Shown one piece after another: positions 8,156 through 15,889 of a stretch of DNA of 19,684 nucleotides. Position numbers and translations under genes: made by a program. This stretch comes from Psychromonas sp. (GTDB lineage: Bacteria > Pseudomonadota > Gammaproteobacteria > Enterobacterales > Psychromonadaceae), in NCBI GenBank assembly GCA_023145575.1, contig JAGLDN010000323.1:1-19684 (forward strand). Reading direction: 5' to 3'. Positions within the stretch are counted from its first letter, which is position 1. Every line of letters begins with the position of its first letter. The notes beneath the pieces are model-generated. The model was given only the letters and a program-made list of their open reading frames with translations, ran no database searches and was not told where the DNA came from.

Positions 8156-8250
8156 TTGATAACCTCATAATAACAATAATACTTCTTTATACCCTATATA
8201 TACCCAAGTTAACTCAAGATACAAAGCCTTCAAGTTAAATTTTATTAATT

Positions 8251-8280
8251 TTGTATTTCCAAGTTGCATTAGTATATAAT
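8251..8280 (+). promoter_or_regulatory. Predicted sigma-70 promoter upstream of the DUF3622 gene
   Basis: TTGTAT at 8251-8256 and a perfect TATAAT at 8275-8280, 18 bases apart. The ATG at 8352 would then have a leader of about 65 bases. It faces the plus-strand run DUF3622 - CBS/nucleotidyltransferase - exonuclease, for which it may be the only promoter, since the next gap is 57 bases and the one after is an overlap. Confidence 0.5.
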
Positions 8281-8351
8281 GTTAATTAAAGAATGTTTAC
8301 CCTTTCAAACATTTAAACTGTTTACGTAAAACATATCTTTAGGAATAAATC

Positions 8352-8675
8352 ATGACAAAACATAATAAATTCGAATACATAATCACCCAAAATGATGATA
8401 CTTGGAATGCAAAAATAATGCGCCGTGTCACAGCACGTAAGATGATTATTTCAAAACATAAAAAAGGATTTGAAAGTGAGTCCTTAGCAAACACATGGGC
8501 TAAAAACACTCTCGATAATTTTATTGAAAACCTACAAAGTAGTAACCAACAAAAAACACAAAAACGTCAAGATCGCAATACACTACTTGCAAAGCAACAA
8601 GCAGAAAAAGCATTAGCGGCAATTAAATACCACGAAAAACAGCAAGCATCGATGGACAGCATGAAAAGAAACTAA
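8352..8675 (+). CDS. DUF3622-like small basic protein
   Basis: 107-residue cytosolic protein, rich in Lys, Gln and Asn. The first 60 residues (KFEYIITQNDDTWNAKIMRR, then VTARKMIISKHKKGFESES) form a compact beta-rich block like DUF3622 proteins of Vibrio and Shewanella. Residues 61-107 look like a charged helix (KRQDRNTLLAKQQAEKALAA). Function is unknown for the family; the basic charge would suit nucleic-acid binding, but that is inference. The start is supported by TAGGA seven bases before the ATG. It is 57 bases ahead of the CBS/nucleotidyltransferase gene on the same strand and may be co-transcribed with it. The family name is from memory. Confidence 0.7.
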   Translation: MTKHNKFEYIITQNDDTWNAKIMRRVTARKMIISKHKKGFESESLANTWAKNTLDNFIENLQSSNQQKTQKRQDRNTLLAKQQAEKALAAIKYHEKQQASMDSMKRN

Positions 8676-8732
8676 AATAAGCGTAAAACACAAAAAAGTT
8701 ACTATAAACAACTTATGAACATAGAGCATTAA

Positions 8733-10622
8733 ATGGAAATAGAACTCGTTGAAATACAAACATTTATCAAAAAATATCCTCCATTTAATTTATTACCTGA
8801 AGACGCAATAATAAAAGCTGTTCATAATATAGAAATTTCATATTTTCGCGCTAACTCAAGTGTTTTAGAATTAGGTGAGATTATCGATAAATTCTATCTT
8901 GTTCGTAGTGGAGAAATCGCTATTTCTAGGCGGAATGGCGATCTTTATGACAAACTTGATGAAGGCGGTTTTTTCGGGCAATTGGGGTTGCTAATGAGAG
9001 GCGTTGTACGGTTTCCAGCTAAAACAACACAAGATACTCTTTTATATTGTCTTCCTCAGACCATATTTGATGAATTTTATGATAAGTATGATCAATTTTC
9101 AGACATTGTTGAAGTTGAAAATACGACACGATTAAAACAGGCATTTGAAAGTAATCAAGATGATAGAAACGATTTAACAACTGCAAAAGTTAAAACATTG
9201 CTAACGCGCGATCCTGTGGTTTTACCTCAAACATCTTCTATTAAACATGTTGCTAAAATAATGAGCGAAAAGAATGTTTCAGCAATCCTACTAACTGATC
9301 CCACAATTTGTCTAACACAAAATGATACTGATTTTGTCGGCATTATCACAGAGCATGATCTATGTATTAAAGTCATAGCCCAAGGGGGAGATTTTAACGC
9401 ACCTGTTAGCGACGTAATGTCATATGAACTTAATTCATTAGATAGCAATGCTTATATTTTTGAAGCTATGTTGATCATGCTTCGCGCGAATATACGGCAT
9501 TTGCCGATTTTAAAAAATAAACATCCTATTGGTGTTCTCGATGTTGCAGATATCGTGCAATATGAATCGCAGAGTAGTTTGTTATTTGTGCGCAGTATCT
9601 TCTTACAACAAAATATTGACGATCTTGTCGCACTGTCAAAACAACTCAAGAACTGCTTTGTTCGTATGGTGAATGAAGATGCAAATTCACACATGATTGG
9701 ATGTGCAATGTCTGAAATAGGTCGTTGCTTTAAGCAACGCTTACTTGAATTAGCAGAAGAATTGCTTGGCAACCCTCCAGTGCCCTATTGTTTTCTAGCC
9801 CTTGGCTCTATGGCAAGAGATGAACAGCTTATTGTCAGTGATCAAGATAATGCCATCATTTTAGATAACAACTATGAACATCAGTTGCACAACAGTTATT
9901 TTGAGAAACTTGCAAAATTTGTTTGTGATGGTCTTGCGCAGTGTGGTTACTCTTATTGTACGGGTGATATCATGGCAACCAACGCTCAATATCGTAAAAC
10001 ACAATCTCAATGGGAAGAATGCTTTGCTGATTGGATAGACCACCCAAAACCACAGGCCTTATTAAACTGCTCTATTTTCTTTGATCTCGTTGGTGTTTTT
10101 GGCCGCATAAAATGGGCTGAACATTTAAATGCTTTTGTAGTCAGACGAGCAAAGAAAAACAACCTGTTTTTAGCCTCTTTGGCGTATAATGCACTAAACA
10201 GAAAACCACCACTGGGATTTTTCAAAAATTTTGTGATGGAAAACGATGGAAAGCATCGTAATTCAATCAATTTGAAACGCCGAGGTACAGCACCACTGAC
10301 CGATCTTATCCGTGTACATGCCCTTGCAATCGGTTCACAATCACAAAATTCATTTGAACGTTTAGAAGATATTATTGAGGCGGGGATCTTACCGAGTACT
10401 AACGCACAAGATTTACTGCATGCAATGGAATTGATTTCTATCGTGCGGATCCGCCATCAATCATTAGATCTAGAAATAGGTAATATCCCTGATAATAACA
10501 TTGAACCTGAAAATATGTCACATTTTGAAAGACGTAATTTAAAAGATGCATTCTTAGTACTAAGCAATGCCCAAAACTTTTTAAAATTTCGATACTCAGC
10601 CAATAAGTTTAGAGTCGAATAA
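8733..10622 (+). CDS. cNMP-binding / CBS-pair / DUF294 nucleotidyltransferase-like signalling protein
   Basis: 629-residue cytosolic protein with four parts. First comes a cyclic-nucleotide-binding-like fold (about 15-120; FYLVRSGEIAISRRNG, EGGFFGQLGLL). Next are two CBS motifs (about 140-275; VKTLLTRDPVVLPQTSS, VGIITEHDLCIKVI, VSDVMSYELNSLDSNA, PIGVLDVADIVQ). Third is a DUF294 nucleotidyltransferase-like domain with LGSMARDEQLIVSDQDNAI near residue 350, keeping the GS and DxD residues of GlnD-type enzymes. Last is the helical DUF294 C-terminal domain (PLTDLIRVHALAIG onward). Family logic suggests an adenine-nucleotide or second-messenger sensor controlling a nucleotidyl transfer; the target is unknown. 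The stop overlaps the start of the downstream exonuclease gene (TAATG), indicating translational coupling. In other marine gammaproteobacteria this pair often sits by acetate genes (acs/actP); none is visible here. Confidence 0.88.
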   Translation: MEIELVEIQTFIKKYPPFNLLPEDAIIKAVHNIEISYFRANSSVLELGEIIDKFYLVRSGEIAISRRNGDLYDKLDEGGFFGQLGLLMRGVVRFPAKTTQDTLLYCLPQTIFDEFYDKYDQFSDIVEVENTTRLKQAFESNQDDRNDLTTAKVKTLLTRDPVVLPQTSSIKHVAKIMSEKNVSAILLTDPTICLTQNDTDFVGIITEHDLCIKVIAQGGDFNAPVSDVMSYELNSLDSNAYIFEAMLIMLRANIRHLPILKNKHPIGVLDVADIVQYESQSSLLFVRSIFLQQNIDDLVALSKQLKNCFVRMVNEDANSHMIGCAMSEIGRCFKQRLLELAEELLGNPPVPYCFLALGSMARDEQLIVSDQDNAIILDNNYEHQLHNSYFEKLAKFVCDGLAQCGYSYCTGDIMATNAQYRKTQSQWEECFADWIDHPKPQALLNCSIFFDLVGVFGRIKWAEHLNAFVVRRAKKNNLFLASLAYNALNRKPPLGFFKNFVMENDGKHRNSINLKRRGTAPLTDLIRVHALAIGSQSQNSFERLEDIIEAGILPSTNAQDLLHAMELISIVRIRHQSLDLEIGNIPDNNIEPENMSHFERRNLKDAFLVLSNAQNFLKFRYSANKFRVE

Positions 10623-11362
10623 TGAATAATTTTATTGTGAAAAAATCAAAAAAATATGTTAATAATGAGATTTTGAATTGGTCAGCTTTTTTGCGTTTAA
10701 AAAAAATGAAAAGTCAGGATACACGTCTTAAATATTTTTACCAGCAAGGGACATACAATGAAGAAACACCACTTTCTGATATTCAATTTCTCGCGCTCGA
10801 CTTTGAAACAACGGGGCTTGATGTCGATCAAAACAGTATTATTAGTATTGGTTTAGTCCCTTTCACACTATCTAAAATTTTTTGTAAAGATTCAAAGCAT
10901 TGGTATATTCGACCACAAGACAAATTAGAAGAAAATACCGTAATTATTCATGGGATAACACATTCAGATCTAACCGAGGCACCCTCACTTGAAGGGATCC
11001 TAGTCGAATTATTAGATCATTTAAAAGGGAAAGTTATTGTTGTGCATTATCGCAATATTGAACGGGAATTCTTACATAACAATTTGTATAACCTTATCGG
11101 TGAAGGAATTATATTTCCAGTCATTGACACAATGCAAATTGAAGCGGATTTAAAACAAATAAAGAATTGGTCTTTACGTAAATGGTTTAGCAAACCAAAC
11201 GTTGAATCAATTCGATTAGCCAATTCACGTAAGCGTTACAATTTACCCGAATATTCCGCTCATAATGCATTAATCGATGCGATTGCAACAGCTGAATTGT
11301 TACAGGCGCAAATTAAATATCACTTTAGCCCTGATACTCAAATTAAGAAATTATGGATATAA
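10622..11362 (+). CDS. DnaQ-like 3'-5' exonuclease (DEDDh superfamily), coupled to the CBS protein
   Basis: 246-residue exonuclease-fold protein. Exo I is FLALDFETTGLD (D60, E62), followed by the family motif IIHGITHSDL. Exo III is SAHNALIDAIATAELL (H214, D219). Exo II, which normally reads HNxxFDxxF, is VHYRNIEREFL, so the metal-binding Asp appears to be replaced by Glu (about E148) and the AHN by VHY. About 50 basic residues precede the domain. The ATG overlaps the stop of the CBS/nucleotidyltransferase gene as TAATG. It is too short and lacks the polymerase-binding features to be the replicative epsilon subunit, so I infer a nuclease serving the signalling protein rather than proofreading. 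Automatic pipelines would probably call it DNA polymerase III epsilon. Activity is uncertain given the Exo II change. Confidence 0.85.
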   Translation: MNNFIVKKSKKYVNNEILNWSAFLRLKKMKSQDTRLKYFYQQGTYNEETPLSDIQFLALDFETTGLDVDQNSIISIGLVPFTLSKIFCKDSKHWYIRPQDKLEENTVIIHGITHSDLTEAPSLEGILVELLDHLKGKVIVVHYRNIEREFLHNNLYNLIGEGIIFPVIDTMQIEADLKQIKNWSLRKWFSKPNVESIRLANSRKRYNLPEYSAHNALIDAIATAELLQAQIKYHFSPDTQIKKLWI

Positions 11363-11394
11363 AAAAAATCATGCCAATGCTAGTCAATCACTTA

Positions 11395-11555
11395 TATCAA
11401 TGACATTAAGTATGTTATCTAAATTTTACGCAGGAAAAACAGGTTATTTCAAGGCGTAAGTTAATGCAAATGGTTGTTCCCTTTTACGACACTGAAAACA
11501 CATAAATAAAGTATTTTAAGCAATAAAATAGAAAAGCTATTTATTGTAATTGGTA
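11395..11555 (-). repeat. Miniature inverted-repeat element, copy C
   Basis: 161 bases homologous to the reverse complement of copy B (7099-7258) and of copy A. The right end keeps the terminal repeat TAATTGGTA at 11547-11555, while the left end is degraded to TATCAATGACATTAAG. Shared interior includes AAATTTTACGCAGGAAAAAC from 11421. It lies 32 bases after the exonuclease stop. The neighbouring 11556-11677 has no confident gene; a 68-codon open frame starts at 11667 on the minus strand, just behind the BCCT gene, but only its first ~35 codons lie outside the repeat. Confidence 0.72.
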
Positions 11556-11677
11556 TTATCAACCTGACGGAACAAAATGAGTGCCACATCCTTAATAAAT
11601 TTTGTTGATCACACCATTGGCCCATCAAAGTAACTCGCTTTCCCTGAATAACAGGCGAAATACCCATATTATTACCG

Positions 11678-13264
11678 TTATCGTTTAAACGACTCTGTTC
11701 TTAGTCCTAAAATAAGACTGACACACATCAATAGCAAGGTGATTAAAAAGGGTAATCCAGTTGAAATTGTTGCTGCTTGTAGTGCTTGTATTGAATTTTT
11801 GCCACCAATCCAAAGTAATGCAATCGCAATTGCCCCTTCAAGACAAGCCCAGAATACACGTTGAAGAGCGGGTGTTTCAATTTTACCTCCCGAGGTAATA
11901 CTATCAATAACAAGTGAACCAGAATCTGATGATGTTATAAAGAAAACTAGCACTAATACAATAGCCATTAACGATAAAATATTACCAAATGGCAGTGCAT
12001 CAAACATTTGGAACATTGCAATGGGCACATCTTTTAGTCCATGTTTCCCGAGCGAGCCAACATGAGATATAATTTGATTTATTGCTTCACCACCAAATAT
12101 GGACATCCATATCAAAGTAACAATCGTTGGAATGATCAGCACTGCGATTAAAAATTGACGTATTGTTCTTCCTCTGGAAATACGCGCGATAAACATTCCA
12201 ACAAAAGGAGACCATGAAATCCACCATGCCCAGTAAAAAACTGTCCAACCATGCATCCAAGCTATATCCTTTCGATGTATAGGTAAGCTTAGTGGAATAA
12301 TATTTTCAACATAACCCACAGTGGTTGCCCAAATTGAACCGAAAGCTACTTTAGCCGTGACTATCATCACAAAGATTAATACAATACCTGCCAGTATCAT
12401 ATTAATGTTACTGACAATCTTAATACCACCGTTTACACCTTGCATAACTGACAAAGCAGTAAGTGATGTCACAACGAGGATCACAATAATCTGTGTCGTA
12501 ATATTTACTTTAATACCAAAGACATGGTGAAGACCACTTGCCGCTTGTTGCGCCCCTAATCCTAATGAAGTTGCCAGGCCAAATATGGTTGAAATTACCG
12601 CTACAATATCAATTATATTCCCTGGCCAACCCCATGTACTTTCCCCTAAAAGAGGATAAAAAACAGATCGCATAGAAAGTGGTAAGCCTTTATTAAAGGA
12701 AAAATATGCCATGGAAAGTGCCACTACCGCATAAATTGACCAGGGATGCAAACCCCAATGAAACATTGTTCCGCCTAACGCTACTTTGACCGCTTCTGGT
12801 GTATAAGCCGCAACATTTAATGGTGTGCCGCCAGACCAACCAGTATAATAAGCCACTGGCTCTGCCACCCCCCAAAACATCAGACCAATACCCATGCCAG
12901 CAGAAAATAACATTGCTAGCCACGACATCACTGAATAATCAGGGACCGCAGATTCTCCACCTAATCTAATTTTACCATAAGGTGTCACAATCAGCACCAA
13001 ACAAAATAGGACAAAAAAATTGGCTGCCCACATAAACAAAAGGTCAAAGTGGTTAATAATTTGTAATTTCAGGCCATCTAAGACAGTTTTTGATGTAATA
13101 GGGTTTATAATGAGGATCGAGGCTATAAATATAAACACTAATCCTGCACTGACTATAAACACAGTGTTATGAACATCAAAACCCCACTTTTGAACATTAT
13201 CTTGCCCTATTGTGTAGTCAGTATTATCAATACTAAATTTAGCATTTTTATTGCGCATTTTCAT
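11678..13264 (-). CDS. BCCT-family betaine/choline/carnitine transporter
   Basis: 528-residue inner-membrane secondary transporter with twelve predicted membrane helices. Family signatures are AGMGIGLMFWGVAEP in helix 3 (GMGIG at 123-127), the tryptophan-rich FYWAWWISWSPFVGMFIAR followed by ISRGRT, and SSDSGSLVIDSITSGG near the C-terminus. The N-terminal helix (about 36-54) and the loop to VTPYGKIRLGG are normal. These carriers take up compatible solutes such as glycine betaine or choline, usually with sodium or protons; the exact substrate cannot be read here. There is no long regulatory C-terminal tail of the BetP kind, as it ends at GLRTESFKR. It starts 35 bases after the pfaD stop on the same strand, so read-through from pfaD is possible. 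An osmolyte carrier suits a marine lifestyle. Confidence 0.93.
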   Translation of the reverse strand: MKMRNKNAKFSIDNTDYTIGQDNVQKWGFDVHNTVFIVSAGLVFIFIASILIINPITSKTVLDGLKLQIINHFDLLFMWAANFFVLFCLVLIVTPYGKIRLGGESAVPDYSVMSWLAMLFSAGMGIGLMFWGVAEPVAYYTGWSGGTPLNVAAYTPEAVKVALGGTMFHWGLHPWSIYAVVALSMAYFSFNKGLPLSMRSVFYPLLGESTWGWPGNIIDIVAVISTIFGLATSLGLGAQQAASGLHHVFGIKVNITTQIIVILVVTSLTALSVMQGVNGGIKIVSNINMILAGIVLIFVMIVTAKVAFGSIWATTVGYVENIIPLSLPIHRKDIAWMHGWTVFYWAWWISWSPFVGMFIARISRGRTIRQFLIAVLIIPTIVTLIWMSIFGGEAINQIISHVGSLGKHGLKDVPIAMFQMFDALPFGNILSLMAIVLVLVFFITSSDSGSLVIDSITSGGKIETPALQRVFWACLEGAIAIALLWIGGKNSIQALQAATISTGLPFLITLLLMCVSLILGLRTESFKR

Positions 13265-13299
13265 TTATCCATAAACATATTTCGAATAAAATAATACGG

Positions 13300-14895
13300 C
13301 TATCTTGCCGCATCATAGGTTAAAAAGCGTGGATCTAACGAGACACCTTGAAGTTTTAATTGGTTGATCCGTTGTAAATATGCCGCACCTTTTAATAAAT
13401 GCAATGCAACATCTACCACCTTACGCTCTGTATGTTTTTCAAGGTAGGTACCTTTTACCCAACGATTAAATGCACCTATACTTGGACCTGCCCAAATTTG
13501 ATAGTCCATTTCTCGTCCTTTTTCACCCACATTAGACCAACGTGAAGAAGAGCCTAGATACCATCGAAAAATAAGAGCCATTTTTCTTTTAGGGTTACTT
13601 TGTGCACGAGCAAGCATTTGTGGATCACGGGCAGCAAAGAAATCAATGGTATTCGTCCATACATCGTTAAGATTTTGGCGAAAAATTTGTTTTTCAATTT
13701 TTTCGCGATCATCTGCAGGAATGTCTTCAATTGAATTATAATTAACGTATAACTCATACAGTTTATTAGCCCGCATCGCAAACATTGAACCGCGTTTAAC
13801 AACTTGTAATTTCACGCCCATTTCAAACATATCAGCAGATGGCGCCATTGTAACATCTGCCATTTCAATACTTGCAAGTAATTTTCGAGTATGCTCAGAT
13901 GCGCCTGCTTCAATACAAGCCTGATTAACTGATCCTAAAACAATATACGCGGCTCCCATATTAAATGCAGCAAGGGCGGCTTCTGGCGTACCGATCCCCC
14001 CCCCCGCGCCAACACGTAAAGTGGGATAAAAATTGTATTTAGCTTGAATTTCATTGCGAAGTGCGATAATAGTTGGTAAGAGTGTTAAAAATGGTCGGTT
14101 ATCAGTATGCCCCCCAGAATCTGCTTCCGCAGTAATATCATCAGCCATCGGTACACGCAACGCAAGCTCAGCTTGCTTCATTGTAATTTTATTTTGCGCT
14201 AACAATTTGTCTAATAATTTTTGCGGCGCAGGCTTCATAAAACGCTTGGCAACTTCTGTGCGAGATATTTTGGCAATCACTTTATGCTTTATATCCACAC
14301 TGCCGTCAGCATTTTCACTTAAGCCTGCAACGCGATACCAAACAATATGCTCTGTTAAATTCAAAAAAGCTGATGCTTCAACTGTTTGCACACCTAATTT
14401 TAAAAATAATGATACCGCGGCGAGCTCAAGTGCTTCTTCTGATGGCGAGTGAATAAGATTCACCGCATAAGGTCCGTTAGGCAGCTCAATTTGAATACGT
14501 TTAATTGACTGTTCAATAATATCTGCTACTAAACCTGCCGCACCGAATGAACAAAGCATACCCGCTCGACCTAATGCAATAACTAATTCAACCGAAGCGA
14601 TACCATTGGCCATTGCACCACCATGATAAGCATATTTAACACCGTGATACATTTTAAAATCAGCATCACCTAAATATTCAGGCAACAGCGCTTGAACGAA
14701 TCCTAAAACAGGCACTGTTGCATCACATTCAACGTTTTGACTTATGCCAATGAATGCCCCTTTTTTGGCAAGATAAACAGGCAGGCTAAGATCCATTAAA
14801 GCATTACTTATCTCATCTGCTGTCGTTGACACAGATAATTCATTAACTTTCCACAACCAATTAATAGATGGGTCATTATTAAACTTTAAAAAAAT
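13300..14895 (-). CDS. pfaD: PfaD-type enoyl reductase of polyunsaturated fatty acid synthase, start uncertain
   Basis: FMN-dependent nitronate-monooxygenase-fold protein acting in trans as enoyl-ACP reductase of the PfaABCD PUFA synthase. Highly characteristic blocks include HGVKYAYHGGAMANGIASVE, MADDITAEADSGGHTDNRPF, GAGGGIGTPEAALAAFNMGA, KLQVVKRGSMFAMRANKLYE and REMDYQIWAGPSIGAFN. The frame is intact. Homology seems to continue upstream of the first usable TTG (14854-14856) through FNNDPSINWLWKVNE, which resembles the start of Moritella PfaD as I recall it. No ATG, GTG or TTG precedes that block before the stop at 14908-14910. An ATT at 14893-14895 stands six bases after AAGGGA and is taken as start (531 residues); TTG 14856 would give 518. 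Ten consecutive G occupy codons of the flavin loop. Conserved GLSSRWSN reads GSSSRWSN. pfaABC are absent nearby; BCCT follows at 35 bases. Confidence 0.9.
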   Translation of the reverse strand: MFLKFNNDPSINWLWKVNELSVSTTADEISNALMDLSLPVYLAKKGAFIGISQNVECDATVPVLGFVQALLPEYLGDADFKMYHGVKYAYHGGAMANGIASVELVIALGRAGMLCSFGAAGLVADIIEQSIKRIQIELPNGPYAVNLIHSPSEEALELAAVSLFLKLGVQTVEASAFLNLTEHIVWYRVAGLSENADGSVDIKHKVIAKISRTEVAKRFMKPAPQKLLDKLLAQNKITMKQAELALRVPMADDITAEADSGGHTDNRPFLTLLPTIIALRNEIQAKYNFYPTLRVGAGGGIGTPEAALAAFNMGAAYIVLGSVNQACIEAGASEHTRKLLASIEMADVTMAPSADMFEMGVKLQVVKRGSMFAMRANKLYELYVNYNSIEDIPADDREKIEKQIFRQNLNDVWTNTIDFFAARDPQMLARAQSNPKRKMALIFRWYLGSSSRWSNVGEKGREMDYQIWAGPSIGAFNRWVKGTYLEKHTERKVVDVALHLLKGAAYLQRINQLKLQGVSLDPRFLTYDAAR

Positions 14896-14916
14896 AATTT
14901 TTCCCTTTTAAATTAA

Positions 14917-14927
14917 AACCTGAGGTT
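14917..14927. promoter_or_regulatory. Short perfect palindrome upstream of pfaD
   Basis: AACCT-G-AGGTT is a perfect inverted repeat of 5-bp arms, lying 22 bases before the proposed ATT start of pfaD. Further upstream on the minus strand are -10-like hexamers (TATTAT near 14955, TATAAT near 15030) with weak -35 elements. It may be an operator or leader hairpin, or chance. Confidence 0.25.
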
Positions 14928-15301
14928 CCACTTCAGATATTTTTTATAAGTGTATAATACCACTATGATTTAATTTACTAATAAATCCACGATTTAGCAT
15001 AAAGAAGCACTAGTAAAACTATTCATTAATTATACCTGATTAAAGTCTCTAAAACACCGTGATTTGTGAGTCATTATTTAATATAATATCCACCATAATT
15101 AATGGATCACCTCTTATGCTGATGATCAGGACAAAAAAACTGCTCCTTATATGCGCTAGCATTATAAAAAACTCAATAAAACGGGTGATAAGACTGTTAG
15201 GAAACTTAGATTCAATTCCCAAGTGCATAACTTAAATTAGTTGGAAAAATATCGAGTAGAGTACATCTTCAATATTTATCATCCAACAAGAGATGCAAAT
15301 A
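14928..15301. other. Gene-free AT-rich region between pfaD and the IS30 remnant
   Basis: The minus-strand frame leading into pfaD is closed by stops at 14908 and 14943, and nothing here reads as the FabA-like dehydratase end of PfaC, which normally precedes pfaD. Only weak promoter-like AT tracts are seen. The region therefore looks like leader and insertion debris rather than the remains of a pfaABC operon. Confidence 0.4.
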
Positions 15302-15720
15302 ATGAAAGAGTATATACCCATCACACCTGACTGAATCACTAAGATCAAACTTTTCGCTCTTAATAAAAGCGCTATGAGCCAAACTCAAATAGCGTTGAAA
15401 CTTGGTGTTAATCAATCCTCAATTTCACGAGAGCTAAAGCGCACTACAGGAAAGCGATGTCACAACCTTAAGCAAGCTGAAAATAAAGTAATTCAGAGAC
15501 ACAATAATATTATCAGTAATACTGTTATAACTCCAGAAACAATCAAACAGAACTAGCGCCCTGAACAAATTAATGGACGACTAATGTTCAAGTAGGGTAA
15601 ATATATTGAAGTTATCCATGAAACAATTTACAAATTAATTTGGTCTGATAAAAAAGATGTAGAGACCATTACACTTATTTAACAGACGTTACTCAGTAAA
15701 GGCCAGTTCGTGATGCAAAA
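15302..15720 (+). pseudogene. IS30-family transposase remnant with internal stops
   Basis: The plus frame from the ATG at 15302 reads MKEYIPITPD, a stop, then KSAMSQTQIALKLGVNQSSI followed by SRELKRTTG, a clear IS30 helix-turn-helix. It continues through a stop to RPEQINGRL, another stop, then YIEVIHETIYKLIWSDKKD, which matches the IS30 core (RPEQI.GRL...HETIY..I), and a further stop. At least four in-frame stops and no catalytic C-terminal part show it is dead. The longest open piece, 15374-15556, should not be annotated as a gene. Bases near 15676-15697 recur around 19600-19621. Confidence 0.75.
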
Positions 15721-15748
15721 CCTCAATGGCTTCTTTTTTGTGCTTTGA

Positions 15749-15770
15749 TATACCCGTTATCATTCAAGGT
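15749..15770 (-). repeat. Dispersed repeat matching the bioB-bioF gap
   Basis: The reverse complement (ACCTTGAATG, then ATAACGGGTATA) matches 3517-3538 at 21 of 22 positions, with weaker similarity continuing about 20 bases. Just beyond it, 15800-15825 carries an inverted pair TGATCT/AGATCA with 15-16 bases between the arms, downstream of the chemotaxis receptor stop; this could be part of the same repeat or a weak transcription end. Confidence 0.5.
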
Positions 15771-15889
15771 TTAATATAGAGCAAGCGTTGAGATAAACTG
15801 ATCTTATGAGGAAATCTTCAGATCAAACGGGTTTAAGACCAGATAAAATCAAAAAATTAATACGTTTGCTATTACCTCTTTTAACCCAT

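Noticed and set aside
10622..11362. Replicative DNA polymerase III epsilon subunit (dnaQ)
   Set aside because: The context, altered Exo II motif and basic N-terminal extension fit the CBS-linked DnaQ-like family instead.
11461..11667. 68-codon open frame on the minus strand directly behind the BCCT gene
   Set aside because: The first ~35 codons have some protein-like character, but half of it lies in repeat copy C and I recognise no family; at best a truncated fragment.
15374..15556. 60-codon frame with a helix-turn-helix as a possible small regulator
   Set aside because: It is the open middle part of a dead IS30 transposase whose reading frame continues on both sides through stops.
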